DNA of 64,000 nt from Syntrophotaleaceae bacterium (GTDB lineage: Bacteria; Desulfobacterota; Desulfuromonadia; Desulfuromonadales; Syntrophotaleaceae), in NCBI GenBank assembly GCA_041390365.1, contig JAWKQB010000002.1, forward strand, positions 1,120,001-1,184,000, given 5' to 3'. The position numbers and the translations under genes are program-made. A model generated the notes under the pieces. It saw only the letters and a program-made list of their open reading frames with translations, was not told the origin of the DNA and did no database searches. Positions 16,209-26,316 of the stretch are shown in pieces; position 1 is the first letter of the stretch; each line of letters starts with the position of its first letter.

Positions 16209-19200
16209 ATGAAAATTCGGGTCGACAGAGGAGAAGATCCCCGCGGAGAATTTGAAAAGACCCTGGAAAGCGCTTTGGATCTGTTGCGAGGGGTTGCCTG
16301 TCCGGATCGAATTCGCCGCTTGCAGCAGTTGACGGTAGCATTCCGGTTCAACGCCTCCCCCTCCTTCACGTCGGGCCGATCCCTGCACCGGATTGCCGAA
16401 CTGCTGAATCTGTTTCTCGATTTCATCGAAAGCCGGACCTCTTCCGCGGAGGTTCGCCTGTTGCCCGCCGATCGCCCCGGCCGGTCCCTGCTGCTGACCT
16501 GCTCCAGTGATATTCCCTTTCTGTTCGATGCCGTCCAGACCTTCCTGAAAAAAACCGAGCTGCGTTTCGAGGTCCTGGCTCATCCCCTGGTGTTCACCCG
16601 ACCCGCCGAGGATGGACGAATGCTGACCGCTGAAAGAGCCGAGGGCGCCGAGCGGAATTCCTTCATGGTTTTTACCCTGAGTGGTTTTCTCGACGCCGGG
16701 GAGGAGACCTTTGTCGAAGGCTTGCGGGACGGCATCGTCGATCTGGTGCATCTAGAGTCCGAGCGGGAGCAGCTCGACAGCCGTCTGGCTTCCCTGCAGG
16801 CGGCCGCCGCCCAGGAAGGTTTCAGCGAGTTCTGGTCCTGGCTGCGGGCCGGCAACTTTCGCCCTTTTTCCTACCGCTGTCTGCTCTTGCGGGAACTGCC
16901 GGGCGGCGAATGCTGGGTTCGTGAGGAGCCGGGCAGCGCCCTCGGCATGCCCTCCCATCCGCGGGAGCTGAAATGCTGCGAATCCCACCCCCTCGCCGAA
17001 CTGAACCCCCTTTTTCGGGATCAGCTGATTCGTCCCGCTCCGGTTGTGGTGTTCCGCACCGAACGACCCAGCCCCATTCACTGGCGGGAAAACCTGTCCT
17101 ACCTGGGTTTTCGCGAAAGAACTGTCGAAGGATGGCGAGAGCATGCCTTCCTCGGGGTCTTCCCCCCCCGCAGCGCCCATCAATCCAACTGGGATATCCC
17201 CCCTTTGCAGCAGCGCATTCGCCATGCCCTGGACGCCCTCGGAATTCTTCCCGACAGCCACGATTTCCGCAAGACGGTCGATCTGCTGAACACCTTTCCC
17301 AAGGTCGAACTGTTTTTCATGGAACCATCCGAACTGCAGCAGGTGGCCCGTAATTTCACTCTTCTGTACCGTTATGAAGCGGTGAGGATCGTGGCGGTGC
17401 CGAGTTTGGCGGTGGAGGGGCTGACCCTGGTGGTGATGATGCCGCGGGATTTTTACTCGGCCGAGACGGTTCAGCGTCTCGAAGCTTATCTCGGCCGCCG
17501 CTGCGGAACCTCCTTCGTGGAGGCTCGCGTCATCCAAATTTCCGGCGATTTCGTCAGCCTGCACGTGCGCCTCGGCAATCCCGAGGGGAGAGTCTGTGTC
17601 GACCTGGGACGGCTGGAAAGCGGCCTGACCCGTATTTTCAGACCATGGACCATGAAGCTGCGGCATCTGCTGGAAAAAAAGTTCGGTTTCAAGACGGGCT
17701 ATTACCTCTGGCAGCGCTACCGGTCCGCCTTTTCCCGGGAGTATCAGGCCCTGGTCCATCCACGGTTCGCCCTGCGGGACGTCCGCGAAGTCGAAAACGT
17801 CCAGCAGGAGAAAGGGGAGATCTTCGCTCTCTGGGGACCCCTGGGAGGGCAGGGGGAGTTCTGGCGGCTCCAGTTTTACAGCGACAGGGAAAGTTCCCTC
17901 AATGAGATTCTGCCGATACTGGAGAATTTCGGGCTGGCGGCGCTGGAGGATGTCGATTTCGAAGTGATCGAAGGGTCTCGCCGCACCTTCATCAAGAGCT
18001 TTTCCATCCGTCCGGAGATAGATGTGCCAGGCGGGCTGCAGCGGCATCGGGAGATGCTGACCGAAGCCCTGGCCGCTGTGCGGAAAGGGAAGGTGGAAAA
18101 CGATCTTCTCAACCGCATGCTGCTGGCCTGCGGGCTCTCCTGGCGCCAGATCGACGTGTTTCGGGGGTATCGCAACTACTATCTGCAGCTAGGAGCCCCC
18201 TTCAGCAGGGATCGGATAGCCCTGGCCCTGATCCGCAATCCCCATGCGGCCTATCTTCTGTTTCGCTACTTCGAGGCCCGGTTCGGGCCTGTCGATGATG
18301 ATTCCGACTCCGGCCGTGAAGGGGCTCTGTCGCCGCTGCGCGAGGAACTGTCCGCTTCTCTGGAACAGGTTGCGGACATCAACGAGGACCGCATCCTTCG
18401 TGCTTTCTTCAATTTCATCGACGCCACGGTGAGGACCAACTTCTTTCTCCGGGGGCAGCGGGATCACCCGCTCTCCTTCAAGATCGGCTCTCTCGGCATC
18501 ATCGACATGCCCGCCCCCAGACCCCTTTACGAAATCTTCGTTCACAGTGCGGCCATGGAAGGGATTCATCTGCGGGGCGGAGTCGTGTCCCGGGGCGGCA
18601 TCCGGCTCTCCGACCGGCTCGATTTCCGCACTGAAATTCTCGACCTGATGAAAACCCAGGTGATCAAGAACGCCTTGATCGTACCCACGGGATCGAAGGG
18701 CGGCTTTGTTCTCAAAAGGGAGGGAGGAGGCCTGTCCGGTGCCGCCGTCGCCGCCTATCGGGAGTTCATCCGCGGCCTGCTCGATCTGACCGACAACCGC
18801 ATTGCAGGGCGGGTTGTTCATCCTCCCGGACTTGTGGTCCATGACGGCGATGATCCCTATCTGGTGGTGGCGGCGGACAAAGGGACCGCCCATCTCTCCG
18901 ATGAAGCGAACAGGGTGGCGGCCGGGTACGCTTTCTGGCTGGGGGACGCTTTTGCCAGCGGTGGTTCCCACGGCTACGACCACAAGAAACTCGGCATCAC
19001 CGCCCGTGGAGCCTGGATCGCGGTCCGGCGGCATTTTCGGGAATTGGGCGTCGATATCCAGAAGGAGCCCTTTACCGTCATCGGTATCGGCGACATGAGC
19101 GGCGACGTTTTCGGCAACGGCCTGCTGCAGTCGGATAAGATTCGACTGCAGGCGGCATTCAATCACCGGCATATCTTCCTTGACCCCGATCCCGATCCGG

Positions 19201-20948
19201 CCCTGTCCTATGCCGAGCGGTTGAGGCTGTTCAAGCTGCCCCAATCCTCCTGGACCGATTACGATCCGGCCCTGCTCTCCTCCGGCGGCGGTGTCTTCAG
19301 CCGGGATGCCAAGGAAATCCCCTTGTCAGACGAGGTGCGCCGGTTCCTCGGATGCCGCTACACCTCCATCGACGGACCCGGCCTCATCCGGCTGATTCTC
19401 ACCGCCAAAGCCGATCTGCTCTGGAACGGCGGCATCGGCACCTATGTCAAGTCTTCCACGGAATCCCATCAGGATGTCGGCGACCGGGGCAACGACGCAG
19501 TGCGGGTGGACGGCGGCCGGCTCCGGGTGCGGGTGGTGGCCGAGGGGGGCAACCTCGGGTTCACCCAGCGTGGCCGCATCGAGTACGCTCTGACGGGGGG
19601 GAGGATCAACATAGATGCGGTCGACAATTCCGGCGGGGTCGACTGCTCCGACCACGAAGTCAACATCAAGATCCTGCTGCAGCAGCTTCAGGAACAGGAA
19701 TCCGCCCTGGCCGGGGAGAGGGACCGGTTGCTGGAGGATCTGACCGATGAGGTCTGCGCCTCGGTGCTGGAGAACTGTTACCAGCAGAACCTTTGTCTGA
19801 GTCTCGATGTGAGGCGCTGCGAAAAACGGCTCGAATCCTTTTTCGTATTGACCGAGCGTTTGGAAAACGCCGGTCGGCTCGACCCCCAGATCGAACATCT
19901 GCCCGCTCCAAAAGCCGTTCTGGCTCGCCCCGGGAAGGCCTTCACCCGGCCGGAGCTGGCGGTGCTGATGGCTTTTGCCAAAATCGATCTGATCGACGAC
20001 CTGCTCGAAAGCGACCTCCCCGACATCCGGATCGGCGCGGATTTTCTGGCCGGTTATTTTCCCGCGCCTTTGCGCCGCCGCTTCCGTGGCCATCTCGGGC
20101 AGCACCCTCTGCGCAGGGAGATCGCGGCAACGGCCATTGGCAACACCATCGTGAATCAGGCCGGCAGTTCCTTCATCAGCCGGATCTGGGAGCAGACAGG
20201 GGCCCCGGCGGTCAAGGCGGTAAAAACCTATCTGACCTATGACCTCGCCCTGCGGGGGCCGGAGCTGAGGCGCCAGGTTCGCTCCCTGGGCGGACTGATA
20301 AGTGCAGAGGAAGAACTGGCTTTGCTGGAAGGTTTGGAATCCGTGCTCGAATATCTCTCCCGCTGGTCCCTGGTTCAGAGGCTGGAGGCGGTTCCGGAAA
20401 AGGAGCTGATCGAGTCGCTGCAGCGGGAGATCGCCGAGTACGACCAGGTCATGGAAACCCTGCTGTCCGAAGACCAGCGCCGGGAAAGATCGGTCGAGGA
20501 AAAGCGCCTGGAGCAGCTGGGGTTTCCCGCTGGCCTGGCCCGGCGGGCCGCCAGGCTGTCCTGGCTGGACGGCTTCCTGCCGGTCGCCAGCATGAAAAGG
20601 AGAACCGGCGGAGATTTTTCCAGCCTGACCCGACTCTTCAACCGGATCCGAACCACGTTCGCTCTGCCGGAAATACTGCGGATGCTCGCCGGTGTGCCCA
20701 TCCGCCACCGCTGGGACCGCATGGCCCGGCAGAAACTCGAAGTCAAGTTGGATGCCCTGGCTTTTGAACTCAGCCTGGCGGTCTGGGACACCGGCGGCGG
20801 TGATCTGAAAGCCTTTCTCGAGCGACGTCCCGGCAGCCTGCAGAACTATCGTTCCCTGCTGTCCCGGCTGCGTGAGGGGGTGCCCGGCAACTGTCACCCC
20901 TTCACGGTTTTGGCAGGCGCCCTGGAGGCGATGCTGGCTGCTGAATAA
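16209..20948 (+). CDS. Large NAD-specific glutamate dehydrogenase (GDH-180 class)
   Basis: Oxidatively deaminates glutamate to 2-oxoglutarate and ammonia with NAD+. At 1579 residues it matches the 180-kDa class known from Pseudomonas, Caulobacter and Streptomyces. The long N-terminal region probably holds ACT-like regulatory domains. The catalytic region shows SRGGIRLSDR, PTGSKGGFV with the active lysine (about residue 830), and the dinucleotide-binding stretch GIGDMSGDVFGNGLL (about 960). AEGGNLGFTQ and NSGGVDCSDHEVNIK follow. The upstream HDOD-GGDEF gene is eight bases away and may be co-transcribed. Such enzymes are usually catabolic and allosterically controlled. Confidence 0.93.
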   Translation: MKIRVDRGEDPRGEFEKTLESALDLLRGVACPDRIRRLQQLTVAFRFNASPSFTSGRSLHRIAELLNLFLDFIESRTSSAEVRLLPADRPGRSLLLTCSSDIPFLFDAVQTFLKKTELRFEVLAHPLVFTRPAEDGRMLTAERAEGAERNSFMVFTLSGFLDAGEETFVEGLRDGIVDLVHLESEREQLDSRLASLQAAAAQEGFSEFWSWLRAGNFRPFSYRCLLLRELPGGECWVREEPGSALGMPSHPRELKCCESHPLAELNPLFRDQLIRPAPVVVFRTERPSPIHWRENLSYLGFRERTVEGWREHAFLGVFPPRSAHQSNWDIPPLQQRIRHALDALGILPDSHDFRKTVDLLNTFPKVELFFMEPSELQQVARNFTLLYRYEAVRIVAVPSLAVEGLTLVVMMPRDFYSAETVQRLEAYLGRRCGTSFVEARVIQISGDFVSLHVRLGNPEGRVCVDLGRLESGLTRIFRPWTMKLRHLLEKKFGFKTGYYLWQRYRSAFSREYQALVHPRFALRDVREVENVQQEKGEIFALWGPLGGQGEFWRLQFYSDRESSLNEILPILENFGLAALEDVDFEVIEGSRRTFIKSFSIRPEIDVPGGLQRHREMLTEALAAVRKGKVENDLLNRMLLACGLSWRQIDVFRGYRNYYLQLGAPFSRDRIALALIRNPHAAYLLFRYFEARFGPVDDDSDSGREGALSPLREELSASLEQVADINEDRILRAFFNFIDATVRTNFFLRGQRDHPLSFKIGSLGIIDMPAPRPLYEIFVHSAAMEGIHLRGGVVSRGGIRLSDRLDFRTEILDLMKTQVIKNALIVPTGSKGGFVLKREGGGLSGAAVAAYREFIRGLLDLTDNRIAGRVVHPPGLVVHDGDDPYLVVAADKGTAHLSDEANRVAAGYAFWLGDAFASGGSHGYDHKKLGITARGAWIAVRRHFRELGVDIQKEPFTVIGIGDMSGDVFGNGLLQSDKIRLQAAFNHRHIFLDPDPDPALSYAERLRLFKLPQSSWTDYDPALLSSGGGVFSRDAKEIPLSDEVRRFLGCRYTSIDGPGLIRLILTAKADLLWNGGIGTYVKSSTESHQDVGDRGNDAVRVDGGRLRVRVVAEGGNLGFTQRGRIEYALTGGRINIDAVDNSGGVDCSDHEVNIKILLQQLQEQESALAGERDRLLEDLTDEVCASVLENCYQQNLCLSLDVRRCEKRLESFFVLTERLENAGRLDPQIEHLPAPKAVLARPGKAFTRPELAVLMAFAKIDLIDDLLESDLPDIRIGADFLAGYFPAPLRRRFRGHLGQHPLRREIAATAIGNTIVNQAGSSFISRIWEQTGAPAVKAVKTYLTYDLALRGPELRRQVRSLGGLISAEEELALLEGLESVLEYLSRWSLVQRLEAVPEKELIESLQREIAEYDQVMETLLSEDQRRERSVEEKRLEQLGFPAGLARRAARLSWLDGFLPVASMKRRTGGDFSSLTRLFNRIRTTFALPEILRMLAGVPIRHRWDRMARQKLEVKLDALAFELSLAVWDTGGGDLKAFLERRPGSLQNYRSLLSRLREGVPGNCHPFTVLAGALEAMLAAE

Positions 20949-21100
20949 ACTGGACAACCTTTTCTAGCTGTGCTATACGTTGCGCCGGTTTGGCAAGCCC
21001 GAGCCCGCCCGGAACTCGTGCCGGAGCGAGCAAGGCGACGGGAACTGTCTGAAATTTTAAAAAAACACCGCCTGGATCCCTGGGACCGGGACGGAAGACA

Positions 21101-21250
21101 ATGACGGTCAGAGCCGGTGGTGCGTCCATCGGCGGCACAAACATGTCTTTCGGACGGGGTCCGGAAGATTTTTTTTTGCCGGCGGAAAACGCGGGAGTCC
21201 TCATGAGTGCTCAAGGCGAAGAATTCAGGAAAGCCCGGGCCAGGAGGTGA
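21101..21250 (+). CDS. Possible 49-residue ORF before panB
   Basis: An open frame of 49 codons starts at ATG 21101 with GGAAGA just upstream and ends in a TGA at 21248-21250, three bases before the preferred panB start. It resembles no family I know and could be chance. The remaining gap, 20949-21100, shows nothing I recognise. Confidence 0.2.
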   Translation: MTVRAGGASIGGTNMSFGRGPEDFFLPAENAGVLMSAQGEEFRKARARR

Positions 21251-21252
21251 GG

Positions 21253-22056
21253 GTGGCCGAAAAACCTAGAACCATCATCGACATTCAGCAGATGAAAACC
21301 CGCGGAGAGAAGATAACCGTTCTCACCGCTTACGATTTTCCTTTCGCGCGGCTGATGGACCGGGCGGGCATCGATATGGTGCTGGTGGGCGATTCGGCGG
21401 GCACCGTGGTTTCCGGATACGACAATACGCTGCCGGTGACCATGGAAGAGATGATCTACCACACCCGGGCGGTGGCCCGCGGTCTGAAGAATGCCCTGCT
21501 GGTCAGCGATATGCCTTTTCTTTCCTATCAGACCGATCTGCGGGATGCGCGAATCAACGCCGGTCGCCTGGTCAAGGAGGGGGGCGCCCAGGCGGTCAAG
21601 CTGGAAGGCGGCATCAATGTAGCCTCCACCATCCGCGCTATCGTCGACATGGATATCCCGGTGATGGGCCATATCGGTCTTACCCCCCAGTCGATCCATC
21701 GCATGGGCGGTTTTCGCGTGCAGGGCAAGGAGCAGGAGCAGGCCCGGCAACTGCTGGAGGATGCCCGGGCGGTGCAGGCGGCCGGTGCCTTTGCCGTGGT
21801 TCTGGAAGGCATTCCTGCTACTCTCGGCAAGGAGATTACGGCCGCTCTGGACATCCCGACCATCGGCATCGGCGCCGGGGTCCACTGCGACGGCCAGGTG
21901 CTGGTGATTCACGACATACTCGGCCTGTGCGAAAAGTATTCGCCCCGGTTCGTCAAACGGTATGCGGACGTTTCGGGTACTATTCAGGAAGGGATCGAGA
22001 CCTACATCCGCGAAGTCAAAGGCGGGCAGTTTCCCGGGCCCGAACACAGTTTCTGA
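21253..22056 (+). CDS. panB: Ketopantoate hydroxymethyltransferase PanB
   Basis: First committed step of pantothenate synthesis: transfers a hydroxymethyl group from methylene-THF to 2-oxoisovalerate. About 267 residues, with TAYDFPFARLMD, VGDSAGTVV and EGGINVA typical of the family (metal-binding aspartates in LVGDS and VSDMPF). GTG 21253 is preferred over GTG 21247 because AGGAGG lies five bases before it. panC begins one base after its stop, so panB-panC-panD form an operon. Confidence 0.94.
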   Translation: MAEKPRTIIDIQQMKTRGEKITVLTAYDFPFARLMDRAGIDMVLVGDSAGTVVSGYDNTLPVTMEEMIYHTRAVARGLKNALLVSDMPFLSYQTDLRDARINAGRLVKEGGAQAVKLEGGINVASTIRAIVDMDIPVMGHIGLTPQSIHRMGGFRVQGKEQEQARQLLEDARAVQAAGAFAVVLEGIPATLGKEITAALDIPTIGIGAGVHCDGQVLVIHDILGLCEKYSPRFVKRYADVSGTIQEGIETYIREVKGGQFPGPEHSF

Positions 22057-22057
22057 C

Positions 22058-22912
22058 ATGGAGATCATTACCGACGTCAATGCGATGCAGGCCCGCTGCC
22101 TGGCAGCCAGGGAACAGGGACGACGGATCGCCCTGGTGCCGACCATGGGGTTTCTCCACGAAGGGCATCTCTCCCTGCTCCGTGAAGGGCGCCGGCGGGG
22201 TGATCTGCTGGTGCTGTCCCTGTTCGTCAATCCGACTCAGTTCGGCCAGGGGGAGGATTTCGAGTCCTACCCCCGGGATCTCGCCGGGGATGCCGATATG
22301 GCCCGATCGGTGGGCGTCGACTGGCTCTTCGCCCCCCAAGCCCGCGATATGTACCCCCGCGGCTATGCGACCACTGTCGAGGTCGAGGGGCTGACCGACA
22401 CCCTCTGCGGCCGCAGCCGGCCAGGACATTTTCGCGGCGTAACCACTGTGGTCTGCAAAATGTTCGCCATCGTGCAGCCCCATGTCGCCCTGTTCGGCCG
22501 GAAGGATTTCCAGCAGCTTGCGGTTCTAGGCCGCATGACAAAGGATCTCAATCTGCCGGTGGAGATCATCGGCATGCCCATCATTCGGGAAGAGGACGGA
22601 TTGGCCATGAGTTCGCGCAACAGCTACCTGGCACCCGATGAGAGACGGCAGGCGCTGGCCCTGAGCGCCTCCATCGGACTGGCCAAAGAGGCTGTCCGCC
22701 TGGGGGAGAAAAGTGCTGCAACCCTGTGTGAACTGGTCGCCGAACGGATTTGTCAGGAACCGGATGCGGTCATCGACTACGTGCAGATATGCCACGGCGA
22801 AACCCTGGCCGAGGTCGAGGAGATCGATCGCCAATCGGTGCTGCTGCTCGCCGTGCGCATCGGCCGCACCCGCCTGATAGACAACAGTTATCTTCAAGAG
22901 GAGGACTGCTGA
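22058..22912 (+). CDS. panC: Pantothenate synthetase PanC
   Basis: Condenses pantoate with beta-alanine using ATP. The 284-residue product has the nucleotidyltransferase signature PTMGFLHEGHLSLL (about residues 28-41), where HEGH is the HIGH-like motif. SRPGHFRGVTTVV (about 120-132) and MSSRNSYL also fit the family. The start is ATG 22058, directly after the panB stop. panD follows two bases after its stop. Confidence 0.95.
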   Translation: MEIITDVNAMQARCLAAREQGRRIALVPTMGFLHEGHLSLLREGRRRGDLLVLSLFVNPTQFGQGEDFESYPRDLAGDADMARSVGVDWLFAPQARDMYPRGYATTVEVEGLTDTLCGRSRPGHFRGVTTVVCKMFAIVQPHVALFGRKDFQQLAVLGRMTKDLNLPVEIIGMPIIREEDGLAMSSRNSYLAPDERRQALALSASIGLAKEAVRLGEKSAATLCELVAERICQEPDAVIDYVQICHGETLAEVEEIDRQSVLLLAVRIGRTRLIDNSYLQEEDC

Positions 22913-22914
22913 AT

Positions 22915-23310
22915 ATGAAGCGCAAAATGCTCAAATCCAAGATCCATCGCGCGACGGTCACCGGCGCCGATCTCGAATACGAGGGGAGCGTCACCATCGA
23001 CGCCGACCTTCTGGCCGCCGCCGACATCCTGCCCTATGAGGCGGTGGACATCTGGAACGTGACCTACGGTACCCGGTTTCAGACATACGCCATCGAGGGC
23101 CTCCCCGGAAGCGGCACCATCTGCATCAACGGCGCCGCCGCCCGCCTGGTCTCCAGGGGGGACAAGGTGATCATCGCCAGCTGGCTGGAGATCGACGACG
23201 AGAAAGCTGCCAGCCACGAGCCGAAGCTGGTTTTCGTCGACGACAGCAACGTGCCCACGGATCAGAAAAAAGAAACCCCGGGACAGGGCAGCCTGCGAAA
23301 GGCGATTTGA
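22915..23310 (+). CDS. panD: Aspartate 1-decarboxylase PanD
   Basis: Makes beta-alanine from L-aspartate, supplying PanC. The 131-residue proenzyme has the self-cleavage site Gly24-Ser25 in LEYEGSVTID; the serine becomes the pyruvoyl cofactor. NVTYGTRFQTYAI and NGAAARL are family motifs. An AAGAGGAGG ribosome site inside the end of panC precedes ATG 22915. The presence of panD gives the operon a complete route to pantothenate. Confidence 0.95.
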   Translation: MKRKMLKSKIHRATVTGADLEYEGSVTIDADLLAAADILPYEAVDIWNVTYGTRFQTYAIEGLPGSGTICINGAAARLVSRGDKVIIASWLEIDDEKAASHEPKLVFVDDSNVPTDQKKETPGQGSLRKAI

Positions 23311-23390
23311 CGATTTTTGAAACAGACCATTGCCGGGCTCAGCAGGCCGGTTTTCCCGATGCCGCCGGTGTCCTGCGGCTGTGAAGATCG

Positions 23391-24692
23391 ATGACCCTCT
23401 ATCTGGCCCGCTATCTGGTATCCGTGACCGCGCCGCCCCTGGAGGACGGCGCTCTGCAGGTGGAAAAAGGGCGTATCGCCGCCGTCGGCACCCGCCGTCA
23501 ACTGCAGGCGGGATGGAGCGGTGAAGTCGTCGATTTCGGCGATGCCGTGATCCTGCCGCCCCTGGCCAATGCCCATACCCACCTCGATCTGACCCGCTTC
23601 CCCCGGTGGGCGGCAGAGGCCGACCGGACTTCGGCACCCGCCGACGGTTTTGTCGACTGGATTCTCCATCTCATCGAGGTCAAGCGCCGGCAACCGTCTG
23701 CCGAACTCCGTCGATCCCTGGAAGACGGCCTGCAGCAGTCTCTGCAGGCCGGCACCGGGGCTCTCGGCGACATTCTTTCCTGCCCGGACATCTTCCCCGC
23801 CTACCAGAACTGCCCCCTGCATGGACGGGTCTTTCTCGAAATCCTGGGGCTCGATCCCGGTCAGGTTCAAAGCCGCCTCGAAACGCTGCAACCCATTCTT
23901 GACCAGCGCCCGGCGGGGACGCGTCTCGTCCCCGGACTGGCTCCCCATGCTCCCTACACCATGTCCGCCGCCGTCATGGAGCCGATCCGTTCGGCTGCCC
24001 GGTACAGGCCTTTGAGCATCCACTTTGCCGAATCGGCCGAGGAGAGTGAATTTCTCCAGTCATCTTCCGGCGCCCTGGCCGAAAAACTCTACCCCGCAGT
24101 CGGCTGGAACGGAGCAGTGCCGCCGGCCCCTCACAGACGGCCGACCGGTTGGCTTGAAGACCAGGGGATCCTGGATCTCGAGCCGCTGCTGGTCCATGGC
24201 GTCCAGGTGACGCGGGAGGATGCCGAACTGCTGGGTCGCAAAGGTGCGACTCTGGTCCTCTGCCCCCGATCCAACGCCCGGCTGCGGGTGGGCCGGGCGC
24301 CGGTTGAGCTCTACCTGGCGGCCGGGGTCCCCCTCGCCCTCGGCACCGACAGTTGCGCCAGCAGCCCGTCCCTTTCGGTTTGGGATGAACTGGCCTGTGC
24401 CGCCCGGATCTACGGCGACCTCCTGTCTCCAGCGCAACTGCTCGCCATGGCCACGGTCAACGGAGCCCGGGCTCTCGGTCTGCAGGGGGAGATGGGGGCG
24501 CTCGAACCGGGTTGGGGTGTTCATTTCCAGGTTCTTCCGCTGAATTCAACAGTTGGTCCCGAGGATCTGGAATCCTTTCTCTGTCACCGCGGCGGAGATT
24601 TGGGCGGGGGCTGTCTCTACCTGGACGGGCGCCGCCGGGTCTTGAAATCCAACCGGCCCGATAATATAATTTCGCCTTTGGCAGTGGAGTAG
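23391..24692 (+). CDS. Amidohydrolase, possibly aminofutalosine deaminase-like
   Basis: A 433-residue metal-dependent hydrolase of the amidohydrolase superfamily (TrzA/ATZ/MtaD branch). The metal ligands are in ANAHTHLDL (about residues 60-68), HFAESAEE (about 210) and GTDS (about 317); HTHLDL fits this branch. Deaminases with this layout act on S-adenosylhomocysteine or aminofutalosine (MqnX). Relatives of this organism make menaquinone by the futalosine route, so MqnX is a reasonable guess but unproven. Its stop is three bases before the DUF502 gene. Confidence 0.75.
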   Translation: MTLYLARYLVSVTAPPLEDGALQVEKGRIAAVGTRRQLQAGWSGEVVDFGDAVILPPLANAHTHLDLTRFPRWAAEADRTSAPADGFVDWILHLIEVKRRQPSAELRRSLEDGLQQSLQAGTGALGDILSCPDIFPAYQNCPLHGRVFLEILGLDPGQVQSRLETLQPILDQRPAGTRLVPGLAPHAPYTMSAAVMEPIRSAARYRPLSIHFAESAEESEFLQSSSGALAEKLYPAVGWNGAVPPAPHRRPTGWLEDQGILDLEPLLVHGVQVTREDAELLGRKGATLVLCPRSNARLRVGRAPVELYLAAGVPLALGTDSCASSPSLSVWDELACAARIYGDLLSPAQLLAMATVNGARALGLQGEMGALEPGWGVHFQVLPLNSTVGPEDLESFLCHRGGDLGGGCLYLDGRRRVLKSNRPDNIISPLAVE

Positions 24693-24695
24693 CGA

Positions 24696-25391
24696 ATGGG
24701 AAAATCGTCGGCATTTCGGCGACTGATTCGAAAAAAGATAAGACGGTCCTTTCTGGCCGGGCTGCTGGTGGTGATCCCCTTGGGGATGACCCTGCTCGTG
24801 GTGCGATGGATCATTGCCCTCATGGATGGGCTGCTCATACGGTTTCTGCCTCAGCGCTTCTGGCCCGAGGCCCTGGTCGGCTTTCCCGTCCCCGGGCTCG
24901 GACTGGTCGCAACCCTGTTTTTAATCCTGATAGTCGGCCTGCTCGTCAGTAGCTATTTCGGGCGGTCGGTGGTCAATTTTTCCGAGCGGATGATGGCGCG
25001 CATCCCCTTGGTCAACGGAATCTATGGTCTCTTCAAGCAGGTGGCGGACACGGTGCTGAGCGCCGAGCGCCAGGGCTTTCGCAAAGTGGTGCTGCTCGAA
25101 TACCCCCGCAGGGGTATCTGGTCCGTCGGCTTCGTCACCGGCATCAGCCAGGGCGAGGTGCAGAAATTGACCGATCAGCATATGATCAACGTCTTCATAC
25201 CCACCACCCCCAATCCAACCTCAGGGTGGTACATACTGGTGCCGGAGGAAGAAGCCCAGGAACTGGACATGACCGTCGAGGAAGCCTTCAAACTGATCAT
25301 CTCCGGCGGCATGGTGACGCCCCCGGAGCGGCCCCGGCGGAGGCGACGGCCGGTTGGAGAGGACGCCCTCGAGCCGGGAGAATTGCCATGA
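24696..25391 (+). CDS. DUF502 membrane protein
   Basis: A 231-residue inner-membrane protein of the DUF502 family, function unknown. After a basic N-terminus come two hydrophobic segments (about residues 17-40 and 62-85). A conserved soluble part follows, with IPLVNGIYGLFKQ (about 107-119) and VFIPTTPNPTSGW (about 171-183). GGAG lies six bases before ATG 24696. The stop overlaps the start of the RseC-like gene in an ATGA arrangement. Confidence 0.82.
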   Translation: MGKSSAFRRLIRKKIRRSFLAGLLVVIPLGMTLLVVRWIIALMDGLLIRFLPQRFWPEALVGFPVPGLGLVATLFLILIVGLLVSSYFGRSVVNFSERMMARIPLVNGIYGLFKQVADTVLSAERQGFRKVVLLEYPRRGIWSVGFVTGISQGEVQKLTDQHMINVFIPTTPNPTSGWYILVPEEEAQELDMTVEEAFKLIISGGMVTPPERPRRRRRPVGEDALEPGELP

Positions 25392-25861
25392 AGCAGGTCA
25401 AGGGACTTGTGGTCGAGATTCCGGACCCCGGTGTCGTCGAGGTACTCAGCCCGAAAAGCTTCTTCTGTTCACACGGCGGCCCTCTCGGTATCCGCAAAAT
25501 AGAAGACCGCCGCCATCTGCGGATCCGGGCACTCAACATCGTCGGCGCCAAAACCGGGGATCGGGTCAGACTCGCCCTCAGGCCCGGAAGAGCGCTGCTG
25601 GCGTTGTTTCTGCTCTGGGTTCTGCCCCTGATTGGGCTTCTCGCCGGCGCCCTCATCGGCATGCTGCTCGGGAGCTATCTGCCGATCCACGCCCCGCCGA
25701 ACCTGCTGGCGGCCCTGCTGGGGTTGGGACTCATGGCCGGATGCTTCGTTCTGGTCCGGATCGGCTGCAGGGCGGTTCCGGCGGACCTGTTCATGCCCGA
25801 ATTGATTGAAATCCTGCCCGCCGAGGAATTGCTGGAGGAAGAATACCGCCATGGGGATTAA
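25388..25861 (+). CDS. RseC/MucC-family membrane protein
   Basis: A 157-residue protein with an N-terminal soluble part, two closely spaced membrane helices (about residues 73-93 and 100-122) and a C-terminal tail. This matches the RseC/MucC family, implicated in sigma-E control and SoxR reduction in gammaproteobacteria. Only one N-terminal cysteine (FFCSHGG) is present, fewer than in typical RseC. The start overlaps the DUF502 stop by four bases, and the end overlaps smpB by eleven, so all three are coupled. Confidence 0.6.
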   Translation: MKQVKGLVVEIPDPGVVEVLSPKSFFCSHGGPLGIRKIEDRRHLRIRALNIVGAKTGDRVRLALRPGRALLALFLLWVLPLIGLLAGALIGMLLGSYLPIHAPPNLLAALLGLGLMAGCFVLVRIGCRAVPADLFMPELIEILPAEELLEEEYRHGD

Positions 25862-26303
25862 AATTATCGCCAACAACAAGAAGGCCTTCCACGACTACTT
25901 CATCGAAGATGTCTACGAGGCGGGCCTTGTGCTCACCGGCACCGAGGTCAAGTCGCTGCGCCTCGGCAAGGTCAACCTCAAGGAGTCCTTCTGCCGGATC
26001 ATGGACGGCGAGGTGTTCATCAACAACATGAACATCCCCCCCTACGAATTCGGCAACCGGGAGAACCACGATCCGACCCGGGTGCGCAAGCTGCTGCTGC
26101 ACCGCGAGGAGATCGAAAAACTGATCCGCAAGGTTGACGAAAGGGGGTTCTCCCTGGTGCCGACCAAGATCTACTTCAAGGCAGGGCGGGTCAAGCTCGA
26201 GATAGGTCTGGCCCGGGGGAAAAAACTCCACGACAAGCGTCACACCCTGAAGCAGAAGGAAGCCGACCGGGAAATGGCCCGGGCCGTGCGGGATCGGCAG
26301 TAA
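25851..26303 (+). CDS. smpB: SsrA-binding protein SmpB
   Basis: Binds tmRNA and delivers it to stalled ribosomes for trans-translation. The 150-residue product has IANNKKAFHDYFIED, GTEVKSLR and NLKESFCRI at the N-terminus. GLARGKKLHDKR is followed by the basic C-terminal tail that reaches the decoding centre. Length is normal. ATG 25851 lies inside the end of the RseC-like gene. I could not find ssrA in the window, although it is often near smpB. Confidence 0.95.
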   Translation: MGIKIIANNKKAFHDYFIEDVYEAGLVLTGTEVKSLRLGKVNLKESFCRIMDGEVFINNMNIPPYEFGNRENHDPTRVRKLLLHREEIEKLIRKVDERGFSLVPTKIYFKAGRVKLEIGLARGKKLHDKRHTLKQKEADREMARAVRDRQ

Positions 26304-26316
26304 ACACCCTTCCGAT